From assembly GCF_028745505.1 (NCBI RefSeq), contig NZ_JAQZZL010000001.1:2043818-2107817 (forward strand): a stretch of DNA of 64,000 bases. Reading direction: 5' to 3'. The stretch is from Lentisphaera marina (GTDB lineage Bacteria; Verrucomicrobiota; Lentisphaeria; Lentisphaerales; Lentisphaeraceae). Positions 26,536 through 36,106 of this stretch are shown piece after piece. A program made the translations under genes and the position numbers. The notes beneath the pieces are model-generated. The model searched no databases. It was not told the origin of the DNA and was given only the letters and a program-made list of their open reading frames with translations. How positions within the stretch are numbered: the first letter of the stretch is position 1; each line of letters starts with the position of its first letter.

Positions 26536-28911
26536 TTAAATATGCTTAAGAGTTGGATTATTAGTTGATTTTTCAATTCTTTTAATTAACTCTTTTATAT
26601 CCTGCGCTTTCTGCAAGCTAAGGTTTTTTGGAAACCCCTCTTCTTCATTTTCGAAGTAGTTTATTATTTCTTTTAATTTTGGAATATGTTTTTGTGCATG
26701 AACTCCATAATATTCTACAAAGCCTATGAGTTCCTTAATGCGCTTTTGACTGCCGTGTTTCTTTTGATTTTTTATATAGTCTACTGCCAAGACTAAACCA
26801 ATTTCAATTTTGTGATTCACTAAAAGTTTTATCCCTGCGGTTTGAATGCCATCGGCAAACATAATTCCACTAGGCGCCGGTGTTTCTATAGCTTCGATTA
26901 TGGCTGGAAATATGGGTCGCAATTCCTCAAACTCTAAATTCTCATATACCGTACTCACGTTTGCACGAGCTCGGCCATCATCATTTTTTAAGCCTATTTG
27001 CACAGCTTTCAAGAGTGCTTTTTTATCAACTCCACTTAGGGATTTCCCCAATAAGCCCGTGCGCTTGTTAAATAAAGCGAAACAGAGGTAACGCTGCAAC
27101 ATTCCTCTAGGATCTTCAGGAGATGTTTCGGCAAACATTTCCAGCATACGTGGTACAGCTTTGATTGCAGGCTTACCAATGGCCGCTAAAGCATCTCCTG
27201 CCTTAATTCGCAGCCATAGGTCATCGTGATCTAAAAGTTCTGTCAATTGCGGAACAGCAGGACTCGCTTTACCTCTTAATTGAATCATCAGTTCACAAGC
27301 TCCTAAAGCTGTGTATACATCATTAGATTTTAGCATATCGAAATATGGATCAAGGTCAATAATATTTCGTTTTGACAGTTCACTTGCTGCACGAATCCTC
27401 ATAGTTGGTGACCAGGATCTCAGGGCATAAACCAAGGCCTTCTCACTTCTCTGATTCAGATAAGTATCTTTTTGTTTTTGAGACCATCCCCGTCCCAATG
27501 ATACAATAGCTTCTGCTTCAGTACTACCCATCTGAGTTATGGTTCCCGACTCTTTACCTGTTAAATAAATGTGTCGCAGGTTTTGTGCATAAGCTAGGGC
27601 CATAACACCTGTTGTGTCCCAGTTTCTATAGGCATCCTTTTGATCTTTTGGAGCCCCCTGATGGACAAAGCTGCCGTCCCAGCGACGAGCCAAGTCATAA
27701 TACCAAGAATACTCTCTCATCCAAGAACCACTTGCCTGCGGACCAGAAAGAGCAACACCCGGCATAGCCCATTGAATATTAAAAAAATTCCCCGTATGTC
27801 CAGTCTCTCTTTCATCCGAATGACTTGCAACACTCATCTTCGAAAAATATTCAGTCGCTTCTTGTTCTCCTAAAAGATTAAACAGAACAGCTGCCATACC
27901 ATTTTTTCCATTATCGTCGTGAGTTTGTATCCATGGGTGGTGATCACCATAAGGTATAGCTCCTTTACCTACGTAAAACCTTAGGAGCTTACAACTTTTT
28001 TCAATAGCTTTATCGACTCTGGAATCATTTATTCCTGCTTTTCTAGCTAAAACCAAAGAGATTGTCAAAGGTACACCCGGAGCATTCATCATCCCGTATC
28101 CACGAAGACGATTATTTTCATCTACAAAACGATGTCCCCATGAGCCAACGGGACTTTGACCATCGACAATTTCCATCACAATTCTATTTAGATCTTTTAG
28201 GTAGCGTGTATCACCAGTGGCAATGGTGTATTCGGAAATAAGACTGCATACTGGCCCATAGTACCAGGAATAATAACTATCGCTGCGAATCCCTTGATAT
28301 TTTGCGGCCTCCGCAACTTCTTTTTTCACCAGGGATAAATACTTTTTCTCCTTGCTTGCCAATAAAGCTAAAGCATTTGATGAACGCACGATCCAGTTAC
28401 TGCGTCTTTTATTCTTTTTTAGGTCATCGGCTATGACCTCGCAGGCCTGCTTGAAAATGGCTGCAGATTTGGAGCAATTAAAGGGAGCGGTTTCGGCGTA
28501 TTCACCTATTGGATCGAGTTGCAGGTTTATACTTAGGTTTTGTCCATTACGCCAAGTTAATAGACTGAGTATCCCCTTGTTGGCTTCCTCGGCACCGATA
28601 GCCCGACCTAAGGCTCTTCTTGGATCATCATTAAATTTTTCTTTGCCAATGCCAATAATGACATCACCAACTTTGAGTTTCCTGTATGCTGGAGACGATT
28701 TATCAACTGTGGTAATATAAATCTGCCGAGCCTCCGAAGTTGAATATTTATCGCTATAAATCCACCCTCTTGCCCCAGTGGGTCCTAAATTCCAATCTTT
28801 AATTCCTTGGGCAGGTATACCCTCCCCTTTGGTTAAACCAGGTGCCTTGGCAAAAGCGCCATAAGAAAATATTAGGGTAAAGAGTAGAAGTTTTACATTC
28901 AAGAATTTCAT
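26536..28911 (-). CDS. Large secreted DUF6288-like protein with PDZ-like and HEAT regions
   Basis: 791 aa from the ATG at 28911, one base after the upstream stop (TAAAATG) and opening a signal peptide (MKFLNVKLLLFTLIFSYGAFA). Residues about 30-140 form a PDZ-like region (SPAYRKLKVGDVIIGIGKEKF). The centre (150-500) is an alpha-helical, tryptophan-rich domain reminiscent of DUF6288 and of alpha/alpha-barrel glycosidase-like folds. HEAT repeats follow from about 540 to 700 (PAVPQLTELLDHDDLWLRIKAGDALAAIG). Function unknown. The gene is joined to a SASA acetylesterase gene, so a part in polysaccharide use is plausible. Confidence 0.7.
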   Translation of the reverse strand: MKFLNVKLLLFTLIFSYGAFAKAPGLTKGEGIPAQGIKDWNLGPTGARGWIYSDKYSTSEARQIYITTVDKSSPAYRKLKVGDVIIGIGKEKFNDDPRRALGRAIGAEEANKGILSLLTWRNGQNLSINLQLDPIGEYAETAPFNCSKSAAIFKQACEVIADDLKKNKRRSNWIVRSSNALALLASKEKKYLSLVKKEVAEAAKYQGIRSDSYYSWYYGPVCSLISEYTIATGDTRYLKDLNRIVMEIVDGQSPVGSWGHRFVDENNRLRGYGMMNAPGVPLTISLVLARKAGINDSRVDKAIEKSCKLLRFYVGKGAIPYGDHHPWIQTHDDNGKNGMAAVLFNLLGEQEATEYFSKMSVASHSDERETGHTGNFFNIQWAMPGVALSGPQASGSWMREYSWYYDLARRWDGSFVHQGAPKDQKDAYRNWDTTGVMALAYAQNLRHIYLTGKESGTITQMGSTEAEAIVSLGRGWSQKQKDTYLNQRSEKALVYALRSWSPTMRIRAASELSKRNIIDLDPYFDMLKSNDVYTALGACELMIQLRGKASPAVPQLTELLDHDDLWLRIKAGDALAAIGKPAIKAVPRMLEMFAETSPEDPRGMLQRYLCFALFNKRTGLLGKSLSGVDKKALLKAVQIGLKNDDGRARANVSTVYENLEFEELRPIFPAIIEAIETPAPSGIMFADGIQTAGIKLLVNHKIEIGLVLAVDYIKNQKKHGSQKRIKELIGFVEYYGVHAQKHIPKLKEIINYFENEEEGFPKNLSLQKAQDIKELIKRIEKSTNNPTLKHI

Positions 28912-28912
28912 T

Positions 28913-30118
28913 TTATTTACCCTTTTGAATTTTATATAATTGATGAGCAAAGGCTTCGCCTATTTGAGCAATGGTTTTAGCGCATCCAAGATAATGGTAG
29001 CCCGCATTTGATGCACCTCTGGCAAAGAGTTCTTCCTCTTCTTTTGAGATATGCTCAGCTCGAAATTTCTCGAGATACTTCTTTTGCTCTTTTGCATTCA
29101 TGTTCCCATCTTTATTAGCGTGGTTCTTGTGTTTAGTACGTAGATAGTATCCCATCTGACGGACATCGTCGCGTTTCCTATCTATCGCTCCAAGTTTTTC
29201 ATCCCAGTAAAGAGCCGTTTCTACATAAGTCACATTTCCCTTAAATTCAGGTTTGAGACTTGGTGCAATCATGGCATCACGAAAGTCTTTCTGCTTGGGG
29301 TTATTCATTCCTCCTACACCCATGACGCCAATACAAACAGGTAGCTTTGGAGCCTTTAAATCTTTACGAAGATCTTTAATTAAAAGGCTTAAATTCTCAC
29401 TATAGGAAGCGAAACGATTCCCTTTTTGCCCATTTTTTAAATAGGGATAGACATCGCGACTGACCATGTCATTCCAGCCTTGAAACCACACAAAACCGGC
29501 GAGTTCATAGCCCTGTGTGGATTTATACCTGGGATAAACACGTCTAATATCTTTAAGTACCGTATTAATATGATCAATCATCAGCCGGTAATAATGGCCG
29601 GCATCTTTTTTCAGCTGCGCTTTTTGTTCACTTGTGACGTAACGTTTCCTTTTAATATCCATCTCGTTGGGAACATAAGGTCCTGCACTTGGTGGACGAA
29701 AATCTTTAAATAAAGACTTGCCGCCCCAGGCCGTTTTAATGATCAAAATCGGCTCATCAAAAAGCTCATTCGCAATTATACCAAACGTGAATTCAGGGCC
29801 AATTTTCTCATCGCTTTTTGTAGGATTTCTTCTAGCACCAAAGCCAGCCGTTAATTTTCCGTGTGACTCAGCATCAGCTCCTTGGTTTCCCGTCAGGTAA
29901 GAAATATAAACATCATCACAAACCTTAATTTTGCCTGATCTTTCGTGCATGGCTTTGTAAAGTTTGATTGTTTTGGGATCTTCCTTCATGTAATCCAAAA
30001 CAGATGTTTTGGCATGCCCCTGCATATTGGACTGCCCCGCAAGAATAAAAACTTTCAAAGGTTTAGCCTCTAATATTAAGGCGAATAAGCATGTTAAAGC
30101 AACATAAAATATTTTCAT
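28913..30118 (-). CDS. Secreted SASA-family carbohydrate acetylesterase
   Basis: 401 aa from the ATG at 30118 (AGAGGTAATTAT before it), starting a signal peptide (KIFYVALTCLFALILEA). The SGNH-type block GQSNMQGHAKTS holds the nucleophile serine; TAWGGKSL and GFVWFQGWNDM follow, as in sialate O-acetylesterase/CE6-like enzymes. It should remove O-acetyl groups from glycans outside the cytoplasm. First of two genes with the DUF6288-like protein. Confidence 0.88.
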   Translation of the reverse strand: MKIFYVALTCLFALILEAKPLKVFILAGQSNMQGHAKTSVLDYMKEDPKTIKLYKAMHERSGKIKVCDDVYISYLTGNQGADAESHGKLTAGFGARRNPTKSDEKIGPEFTFGIIANELFDEPILIIKTAWGGKSLFKDFRPPSAGPYVPNEMDIKRKRYVTSEQKAQLKKDAGHYYRLMIDHINTVLKDIRRVYPRYKSTQGYELAGFVWFQGWNDMVSRDVYPYLKNGQKGNRFASYSENLSLLIKDLRKDLKAPKLPVCIGVMGVGGMNNPKQKDFRDAMIAPSLKPEFKGNVTYVETALYWDEKLGAIDRKRDDVRQMGYYLRTKHKNHANKDGNMNAKEQKKYLEKFRAEHISKEEEELFARGASNAGYHYLGCAKTIAQIGEAFAHQLYKIQKGK

Positions 30119-30258
30119 ATAATTACCTCTAATTGACAATGATACACTTAACGTTTAAAAATCGAAATTATTTATAAGACTTTAACCAATTAGTTTAAGT
30201 ATATCGTCAAACATCTTTTTTGAGTAAAGCTTTATAAAATGATTGATCTTGAACGGCT

Positions 30259-31038
30259 TTACTTATTTTCTGTTGACGTAATTTTTGCCAGCTTATCGGC
30301 GTAGCGACGTCCTAATTCGATTTGGCTTCGATGGTCGAAATGCCAAGCATCAAAATTTGTTAAGCCATCGCTTCTTACACAGCCACTAAAAGGGATTTCG
30401 TGAACTTGCTGAGGAATCATTTTGTTAAAGGCTTTAAAATCCTCACGCCACTGACCGATTTGGCCAAAGACAAAAGGAAGCTCCGCTTTATTAAATTCTT
30501 CGCGTAAGCGAGCCACATGTTCTTTGAGAAGCTTGGGATAATCCGCCACGTTCTTGCTGTTAGCTTCCCCCTGATGCCACAAGATCCCCTTGAGTTCACC
30601 GCCTTGAGCTAGTGCGGCATGAGTTTGCTTTACAGCCTCATTGTATAGATCATAGCGTTTAAATTTATCAGGATGCCATTCTTCAATTTTACTACCTCCA
30701 CGAGCCCAACAAATGATGCCCACTTTTACACCTGGGTTTTCCTTTTGAAAAGCCTTTATAAAAGAAGGACCACAATTCATGCCTTGAACAGCTTTAGTCT
30801 TTATGTGCTTTGAATGGCGATTAAAAGGAGCTTTCGCAGGCTCCCAGCTCTCTCCATTCCATAATTGAGCCCTGGGAATAACTTGATCATCCCCAGGTAT
30901 TAACTTGGCACGCCCCACTATATTCGACTGGCCAATAAGTAAAAAGACGTGTTTCACTTCAGCTTTATCATCATCTTTTGTGGATAGACAGGAACAGAAC
31001 ATGATGACAATTAAAAGTAGGCAAATATGTTTTATCAT
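30259..31038 (-). CDS. SASA-family acetylesterase lipoprotein
   Basis: 259 aa. Lipoprotein signal (MIKHICLLLIVIMFCSC). SGNH-like motifs are VFLLIGQSNIVGRAK (nucleophile Ser), CWARGGSKIEEW, GILWHQGEANS and FDAWHFDHRSQIELGRRYA (catalytic His). It is a likely carbohydrate O-acetylesterase on the cell surface, a smaller paralogue of the gene at 28913-30118. It has its own upstream region, where TTGTCAT occurs but without the usual downstream half of the motif described elsewhere here. Confidence 0.88.
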   Translation of the reverse strand: MIKHICLLLIVIMFCSCLSTKDDDKAEVKHVFLLIGQSNIVGRAKLIPGDDQVIPRAQLWNGESWEPAKAPFNRHSKHIKTKAVQGMNCGPSFIKAFQKENPGVKVGIICWARGGSKIEEWHPDKFKRYDLYNEAVKQTHAALAQGGELKGILWHQGEANSKNVADYPKLLKEHVARLREEFNKAELPFVFGQIGQWREDFKAFNKMIPQQVHEIPFSGCVRSDGLTNFDAWHFDHRSQIELGRRYADKLAKITSTENK

Positions 31039-31207
31039 TGCTATTACCTAATGTAAATATTTATTTAAATTACTTTAAATGACAAGAAAGAAATATTTAA
31101 ATAGAATCATTATCACTTTTTATATAAGTCCGATTACTTATTTAACTTATTTTTTTCTATGCTGACTTCTGACTATTTTTCCTTAGACTGAACTTCATCT
31201 TACTGAT

Positions 31208-31612
31208 TCAATGTTTTTTCAAGGTGTAAACTGAGCGATAATCCAATCGCTTTGACTTGTCTTTAAAACATTTGAATACTTCGGCGACTAGGACTCCTTT
31301 ATCAAATCTTAAAGTGATATATGAGTCTACAAAATCTTTATCCCAATAAGCAAAAGCATACTTAGCTGATTTGTCAGTTATTGAATCACCTAGAAGTTTC
31401 AATTCCGTCTTACCCCAATCACAATCTCTTGGATGGCATTTACCCCAAGCCTGTACATGCCAAGCCCCCTTGTCCTGAGAAATGATCAGTCGTGTAATTC
31501 CCCTTGTGGGATTACTATTTTTCCATTCACCAAGAAAATTATTGGACTGAGCCTGGGCTATGCACATAAATGAGAACAATAAGATGACAAGTTGTGTGAA
31601 TTTCCTACTCAA
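31208..31612 (-). CDS. Small secreted beta-rich protein with WGKCHPRDCDWG motif
   Basis: 134 aa with signal peptide (MSRKFTQLVILLFSFMCIAQAQ). The mature part (LGEWKNSNPTRGITRLIISQDKG...WGKCHPRDCDWG) belongs to a widespread small secreted family, probably a lipocalin- or avidin-like beta barrel. I know of no assigned function. The two cysteines in the motif could form a disulfide. Single gene. Confidence 0.7.
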   Translation of the reverse strand: MSRKFTQLVILLFSFMCIAQAQSNNFLGEWKNSNPTRGITRLIISQDKGAWHVQAWGKCHPRDCDWGKTELKLLGDSITDKSAKYAFAYWDKDFVDSYITLRFDKGVLVAEVFKCFKDKSKRLDYRSVYTLKKH

Positions 31613-31725
31613 ATTTGATTCCTTTCATTTTATATTAATATTTTAAATTGTAGAATTACCTTCACAATTATGGGTTTATTCATGGAGGCAGAAATAGATT
31701 TTTTTCAAAAAATACAGGGGTATAA

Positions 31726-33000
31726 TCATTTAAAAAGACTTGGTAACCATAGGGAAATTTGTGGTATATAGGCGACCAACAATAGAACAATCAAGTTACA
31801 GGCTAAGTAAGGAAACAAAGCCTTGATCACTTTTTTGAGGGGTGTTTCTGCAATTTCTGAGGCCACAAAGAGACATACTCCTACGGGTGGAGTTGTCAAA
31901 CCAATCATCAAGTTTAAGACCGCCATTACGCCAAAATGTACAGGATCCATTCCTACGCCCTCTGCTACTTTTAAAAGCGACGGGAAAAGAATAATAAGTG
32001 CCGCAATCGTTTCCATGAAACTTCCCACAAAAAGTAAAAGTATATTGATAAATAGAATCACTAATACCGGGTTTTCGGTGATCGATAAAATCCCATTTGC
32101 AAGCATTTGAGGGATGTTTTCACTAGCGAGAATCCATGCAAACACATTAGCCATACCCACTAAAGTCATGAGTGCGGCAGTACCAAGAATAGTATCTAAT
32201 AAAATGGCCGGAATATTTTTAAAACTAAGTGTTTTATAGACAAATAAACCAATGAACAAGGCATAAATAGAGGCCACAATCGAAGCTTCTGTTGGTGTGA
32301 AAATCCCACCAATTATACCATAGAGAATTATAACAACGAGTAATAAGGCCCAAATCGCGCTTTTACCCTCAAGAAAAAGGCGTTTCACAGAGAACTTCTC
32401 TCCCTTAGGGTAATTCTTTACGATTGAAATTATGTAAGTCGTTGCGAGCATCGCAAGGCCCAAAAGTAAGCCTGGAATAGCTCCTGCTAAAAACATTTTC
32501 CCTACTGAAATACTCGTCAATGAACCAACGATAATCATCGGGACAGATGGTGGTATGATGGGTCCCACTGTCGATGATGATGCTGTCACTGCAGCAGCAA
32601 AAGGCTTGTCGTAACCGCGCTTAGCCATGCCAGGTATCATTACGGCTCCAATACTTGTTGTATCGGCAATAGCAGTCCCTGAAATACCGCCAAAGATCAT
32701 TGATCCACCCACATTAGCTAGACCTAGCCCACCACGTATATGCCCAAAAAGTGCATCACTAAATTTTATTATTTTATTAGTTATATCACCGGCATTCATC
32801 AGGTTGCCAGCGAGAATAAAGCCTGGTATACAAAGAAGTACAAAAGAGTCCATTCCAGCAAAAAACCTTTGGGGTAGTATCGTCAAAGGAATGTCTGCTA
32901 AAATGAGGTAAGTCATTGTTGAAATCCCCAAGGAGAAAGCAATTGGGAAGCCGACAAAAAGCAATACAACAAAAATCCCGAGTAATAAGGCAATTTCCAT
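31726..33000 (-). CDS. dctM: TRAP transporter large permease DctM
   Basis: 424 aa, about 12 membrane segments. Typical DctM features are FPIAFSLGIST near the start, GGSMIFGGISGTAIADTTSIGAVMIPGM and GLTTPPVGVCLFVASEIA. It moves an organic acid or sugar acid with sodium, together with DctQ and the binding protein DctP. It is one base from dctQ. The operon is probably non-functional at present because dctP is split by an insertion sequence. Confidence 0.95.
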   Translation of the reverse strand: MEIALLLGIFVVLLFVGFPIAFSLGISTMTYLILADIPLTILPQRFFAGMDSFVLLCIPGFILAGNLMNAGDITNKIIKFSDALFGHIRGGLGLANVGGSMIFGGISGTAIADTTSIGAVMIPGMAKRGYDKPFAAAVTASSSTVGPIIPPSVPMIIVGSLTSISVGKMFLAGAIPGLLLGLAMLATTYIISIVKNYPKGEKFSVKRLFLEGKSAIWALLLVVIILYGIIGGIFTPTEASIVASIYALFIGLFVYKTLSFKNIPAILLDTILGTAALMTLVGMANVFAWILASENIPQMLANGILSITENPVLVILFINILLLFVGSFMETIAALIILFPSLLKVAEGVGMDPVHFGVMAVLNLMIGLTTPPVGVCLFVASEIAETPLKKVIKALFPYLACNLIVLLLVAYIPQISLWLPSLFK

Positions 33001-33001
33001 T

Positions 33002-33520
33002 TTAAGCCTCCTCTTTTATCATAAGTGATAAACTATCTCTCAAAATTAATAAGACCGTACATATCGCAACTAGGCCAAAGAAAATAACTGTGGACGAAAA
33101 GATCAAACTCATATTCACTCCCATGGCAGGAGAAGTTTGTCTATTCCCTACTTGTGTGTACTTCCATGCAAAAGGGATAATGATGATACTGAAACTCGTC
33201 AATAAAAAATTAAAGATTAAGTTACAAATCAAGCTACCTTTTTTAGATAAGCGGTGATGAAAGAGTTCGAGGTTGACGTGTCGCCCTTTAATGATCACCG
33301 TAGCTGATGCAAAGACAATAGAAAAGATAAAAAGAAAGCGCGATAACTCTTCAGTCCATACTGGAGCTTTGGGTAAGGCATAGCGCGCAATAACCTGAAA
33401 GAGCACAACCCCAATAATACCCACAAGACATATAACTGCGGCAGAATTAAAGATCACTTGGAGGTACTTTAAAATTGCCTCGATTATTATCTTTAAATTC
33501 TCAGTTTTTGATTTTTTCAA
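33002..33520 (-). CDS. dctQ: TRAP transporter small permease DctQ
   Basis: 172 aa, four membrane segments. The conserved run LFQVIARYALPKAPVWTEELSRFLFIF is diagnostic of DctQ. It starts 20 nt before the dctP stop and ends one base before dctM, so the three are one operon. Confidence 0.93.
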   Translation of the reverse strand: MKKSKTENLKIIIEAILKYLQVIFNSAAVICLVGIIGVVLFQVIARYALPKAPVWTEELSRFLFIFSIVFASATVIIKGRHVNLELFHHRLSKKGSLICNLIFNFLLTSFSIIIIPFAWKYTQVGNRQTSPAMGVNMSLIFSSTVIFFGLVAICTVLLILRDSLSLMIKEEA

Positions 33521-34398
33521 GAAGTGCCTTTTGATCAGGAGTTAAGTTTTTCATGACTGCAACTTTTGCTTTGCTTGCAAAGGCTTTTTGGTCCGCTTCG
33601 ACCATGACCATTCCAGCTTTAGTCAATTTATCTTTGAGTTGTGCCTCTTCCGCAAGAAAGAGTTCATTTTCATAAGCCTGCATATCAATTGCCGCTTGCT
33701 TTACAATTGCCTGTAAGTCTGCCGGAAGACTATTGAGTTTGTCCTCACCAATGACGACATAAATCCAACTGCGCACGTGAGCCGTTAAATTTATATTTTT
33801 TTGGACTTCACTAAAACTTGCACTATCAATAAGGCTCAGTGGGTTTTCTTGTGCTTCAATTGTGTTCTGCTGTAAGGAAGTGAACACCTCACTAAAAGCC
33901 ATGGGTGTGGGTTTTGCTCCAAGTTCTTCCCATACCTTTACAAAGATTGGAACATTAGGCACACGAAGTTTAATGCCTTTTAAATCTTCAGGAGTCTTGA
34001 TTGGACGATTGCTCGTTAAATAACGAGGCCCACGCTCAAACCATCCTAAGGGAACAAGACCAGTTTTAGCCGTAATTTCTTGGCTAATTTCTTGCCCCAC
34101 GACTCCGCCTGCGGCAGCGCGCATTTGCTCAGAACTTTCAAAGGCATATGGTACCGCCATCAGAGCTGCTTTAGGAGCCCAGTTTTGTAAACTCTCACCC
34201 GTAATGGTCATGTCTGCTGTCCCGAGTTGGATACTGTTAATCACATCCATTTCTTTCCCTAGTTGAGAATTCGGGTAAACTTTGACCTGAACTTTGCCTT
34301 GCGACCTTTCTTCAACGAGTTCTTTAAATTTTAAAGCTGCCTTATGCCAAGTATTATCCTCACTACTCAAGTGGCCAAATTTTAATGTGTAGTTATCC
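33501..34398 (-). pseudogene. dctP: dctP, C-terminal part (separated from its start by an insertion sequence)
   Basis: TRAP substrate-binding protein lacking its signal peptide. From DNYTLKFGHLSSEDNTWHKAA the rest is complete (KVYPNSQLGKEMDVI, FERGPRYLTSNRPI, LRVPNVPIFVKVWEELGAKPTPM, AQENP). An insertion sequence at 34399-35732 separates it from its first 27 codons. An open frame continues into the element to 34466 from a TTG, but gives no export signal. Removing the element and one ATCC copy restores an unbroken dctP of about 325 codons. Confidence 0.9.
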
Positions 34399-34484
34399 GA
34401 GCCTTTTGCAAAAGTCATAAAACAAGCTGAATAAAAGTAGAAACATGTTATCTCAATAGTTACCAAAACAAAAAGAGAAAAAAC

Positions 34485-35573
34485 ATGAATCTACCCGGCT
34501 TATGGGATACCATAGAAAAGTATTTATTTCCAGGCTTAGAAGAACTTTTAGGCGGAGAATTAACTAAGAAAGAGAAAGAGTTTGTTCGCATCTGCACAAT
34601 AACTGAGCTTGATCAGTTCAGCCATGAATTTGAATGGTGTGGATTTGGGCGACCTCCGAAAGATCATTTTAATATAGTGAAAGCTTACATAGCCAAATCC
34701 GTTTATAACTTCGATACAACAAGATCTTTTATAGACTTTCTCAAATCAAGTACAAAGATACGTCGTTTATGTGGTTGGGAATTTGCAAAACAGCTTCCTC
34801 ATGAAAGTACTTTTTCTAGAGTATTTGCAGAAATCACCGCCTCTCAGCTCTGCCAAAGAATCCATGAATTCTTAGTGGTAAAACATTGTGGAGACACCTT
34901 AGTACCGCACATTAGTAGAGATTCTTCAGCAATTGAAGCTAGAGAAAAAGTCATGTCTGAACCAGGGGCTGAGCCTAAAGCCCCTAAGAAACGAGGGCGG
35001 CCTAAAAAAGGTGAGATCCGAATTAAAGAAAAAACCGTAGTGGAAAAGCAGGTCGACCGGTCACTTGAAGAAAACTTAAAAGAGCTCCCAACGCACTGTA
35101 ATAAAGGGACAAAGAAAAACAGTAATGGTTATAAAGTTTCATGGAAAGGCTACAAGCTTCACTTAGATTGTATTGATGGAGATATACCAGTCGCAGGCCT
35201 ATTGAGTTCAGCGTCTTTACACGACAGCCAAGCGGCAATCCCTTTAGCACAGATTAGCGCACAACGCATAACTAATTTATATGATTTAATGGATGCAGCC
35301 TATGATTCACCTTCTATCCATAAATTCAGCCATCTTTTAGGACATAAATCTATTATTGATCACAATCCTAGAAAAACTGGGGAGAAAAAGATTTTTGACC
35401 CGCCTGAAAAAGAACGGTACAAACAGCGGTCATCTGTTGAAAGAGTCTTTTCGAACTTAAAAGACAACTATGGTGGTAGGATGATCAGAGTACGAGGACA
35501 TGCAAAAGTCATGACTCATCTAATGTTTGGCATTATTGCAATAACAGCAAACCAACTCTTCAAGACTATTTAG
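34485..35573 (+). CDS. DDE transposase (IS4/IS5-superfamily type)
   Basis: 362 aa. DDE residues fit HISRDSSAIEAREK (D), LMDAAYDSPSIHK (D) and RSSVERVFSNLKDNYGG (E). The N-terminal half holds a DNA-binding DUF772-like region, and a basic RGRPKKGE segment lies in the middle. It is about two thirds or more identical by eye to the partial transposase at 63214, yet clearly not the same copy. Family-level naming (IS5, IS1182 or a relative) is not certain. Confidence 0.9.
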   Translation: MNLPGLWDTIEKYLFPGLEELLGGELTKKEKEFVRICTITELDQFSHEFEWCGFGRPPKDHFNIVKAYIAKSVYNFDTTRSFIDFLKSSTKIRRLCGWEFAKQLPHESTFSRVFAEITASQLCQRIHEFLVVKHCGDTLVPHISRDSSAIEAREKVMSEPGAEPKAPKKRGRPKKGEIRIKEKTVVEKQVDRSLEENLKELPTHCNKGTKKNSNGYKVSWKGYKLHLDCIDGDIPVAGLLSSASLHDSQAAIPLAQISAQRITNLYDLMDAAYDSPSIHKFSHLLGHKSIIDHNPRKTGEKKIFDPPEKERYKQRSSVERVFSNLKDNYGGRMIRVRGHAKVMTHLMFGIIAITANQLFKTI

Positions 35574-35631
35574 CAACTAACATAAAACTATACGTCATGA
35601 TCAACTTGCGTCCATTTTTGGCTTGTTTATA

Positions 35632-35664
35632 CTCACATGTATCCAATTTCGAGATACATGTGAG
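35632..35664 (+). terminator. Hairpin near the 3' end of the insertion sequence
   Basis: A 12-bp perfect inverted repeat CTCACATGTATC / GATACATGTGAG with a 9-nt loop, about 60 bp after the transposase stop. No long T-run follows, so it is at best a weak terminator. It may instead protect the transposase from read-through or serve as a structural end signal. Confidence 0.4.
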
Positions 35665-35732
35665 CGAGATCTTAAGATTTATCCTGGATGAACTTTTTAA
35701 TCACTCTAATTCAGGACTTTTGCAAAAGGATC

Positions 35733-35813
35733 ATCCTTTTTTGCTTTTCCTGAGTCACAGGAACTAAAAATTAAACTCGCAACCACGAGTAAGCTTATGC
35801 TTTTGAACTTCAT
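35733..35813 (-). pseudogene. dctP: dctP, N-terminal fragment (first 27 codons)
   Basis: ATG at 35813 with AGGAG seven bases before it. It encodes a lipoprotein signal (MKFKSISLLVVASLIFSSCD) up to codon 27, where the insertion sequence begins. Reading on into the element meets a stop within about ten codons. It belongs with 33501-34398. Confidence 0.88.
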
Positions 35814-35855
35814 TTGAACTCCTAATAATAAATTGATTATCTGTCTTCAGATAAT

Positions 35856-35882
35856 AATTGTCATGAGTTTTTGGGATATGAC
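35856..35882 (-). promoter_or_regulatory. GTCAT-N16-ACAATT promoter motif upstream of dctP
   Basis: Minus-strand GTCAT (35882-35878), 16 nt, ACAATT (35861-35856), followed by ATTAT. It lies 43 nt upstream of the dctP ATG. One of nine sites with the same spacing in this window. Confidence 0.7.
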
Positions 35883-36106
35883 TCATTTCTTATATTTTTT
35901 TAGGATTTGTACAAACTTATGTTCATCTTATATGCTTTTAATGAAAACAAATGCTAGCTAAGCCTCCTTTGAAACTATCGTAGCTGCAATGCTTCAAAAC
36001 TAGTCTGAGGATTCTATTATAAATATTTTGAGGATTAGACAAGATCTATAATTGGTGGATTTAGAGCAACTTATACTGGATGACTAAATTATAAGGGATG
36101 AGTTAT

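Larger units (their letters stand above)
34399..35732 (+). mobile_element. DDE insertion sequence (IS4/IS5-superfamily type) inside dctP
   Basis: 1334 bp. Ends are near-perfect 18-bp inverted repeats GA(G/T)CCTTTTGCAAAAGTC, with one mismatch. ATCC duplications lie at 34395-34398 and 35733-35736. The ends were fixed by comparison with a related copy at 63128 and by the restored dctP frame. One transposase gene plus a 3' hairpin. Confidence 0.88.

Noticed and set aside
31050..31083. TTGTCAT upstream of the acetylesterase at 31038 as a tenth site
   Set aside because: The -35-like half is perfect but 16 nt on the sequence is AAATAT rather than ACAATT; it may be a weak or ordinary promoter.
33501..34466. 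Intact TRAP binding protein of 321 aa
   Set aside because: Its first 23 codons lie in the insertion sequence, it needs a TTG start and has no export signal; the true start is at 35813.
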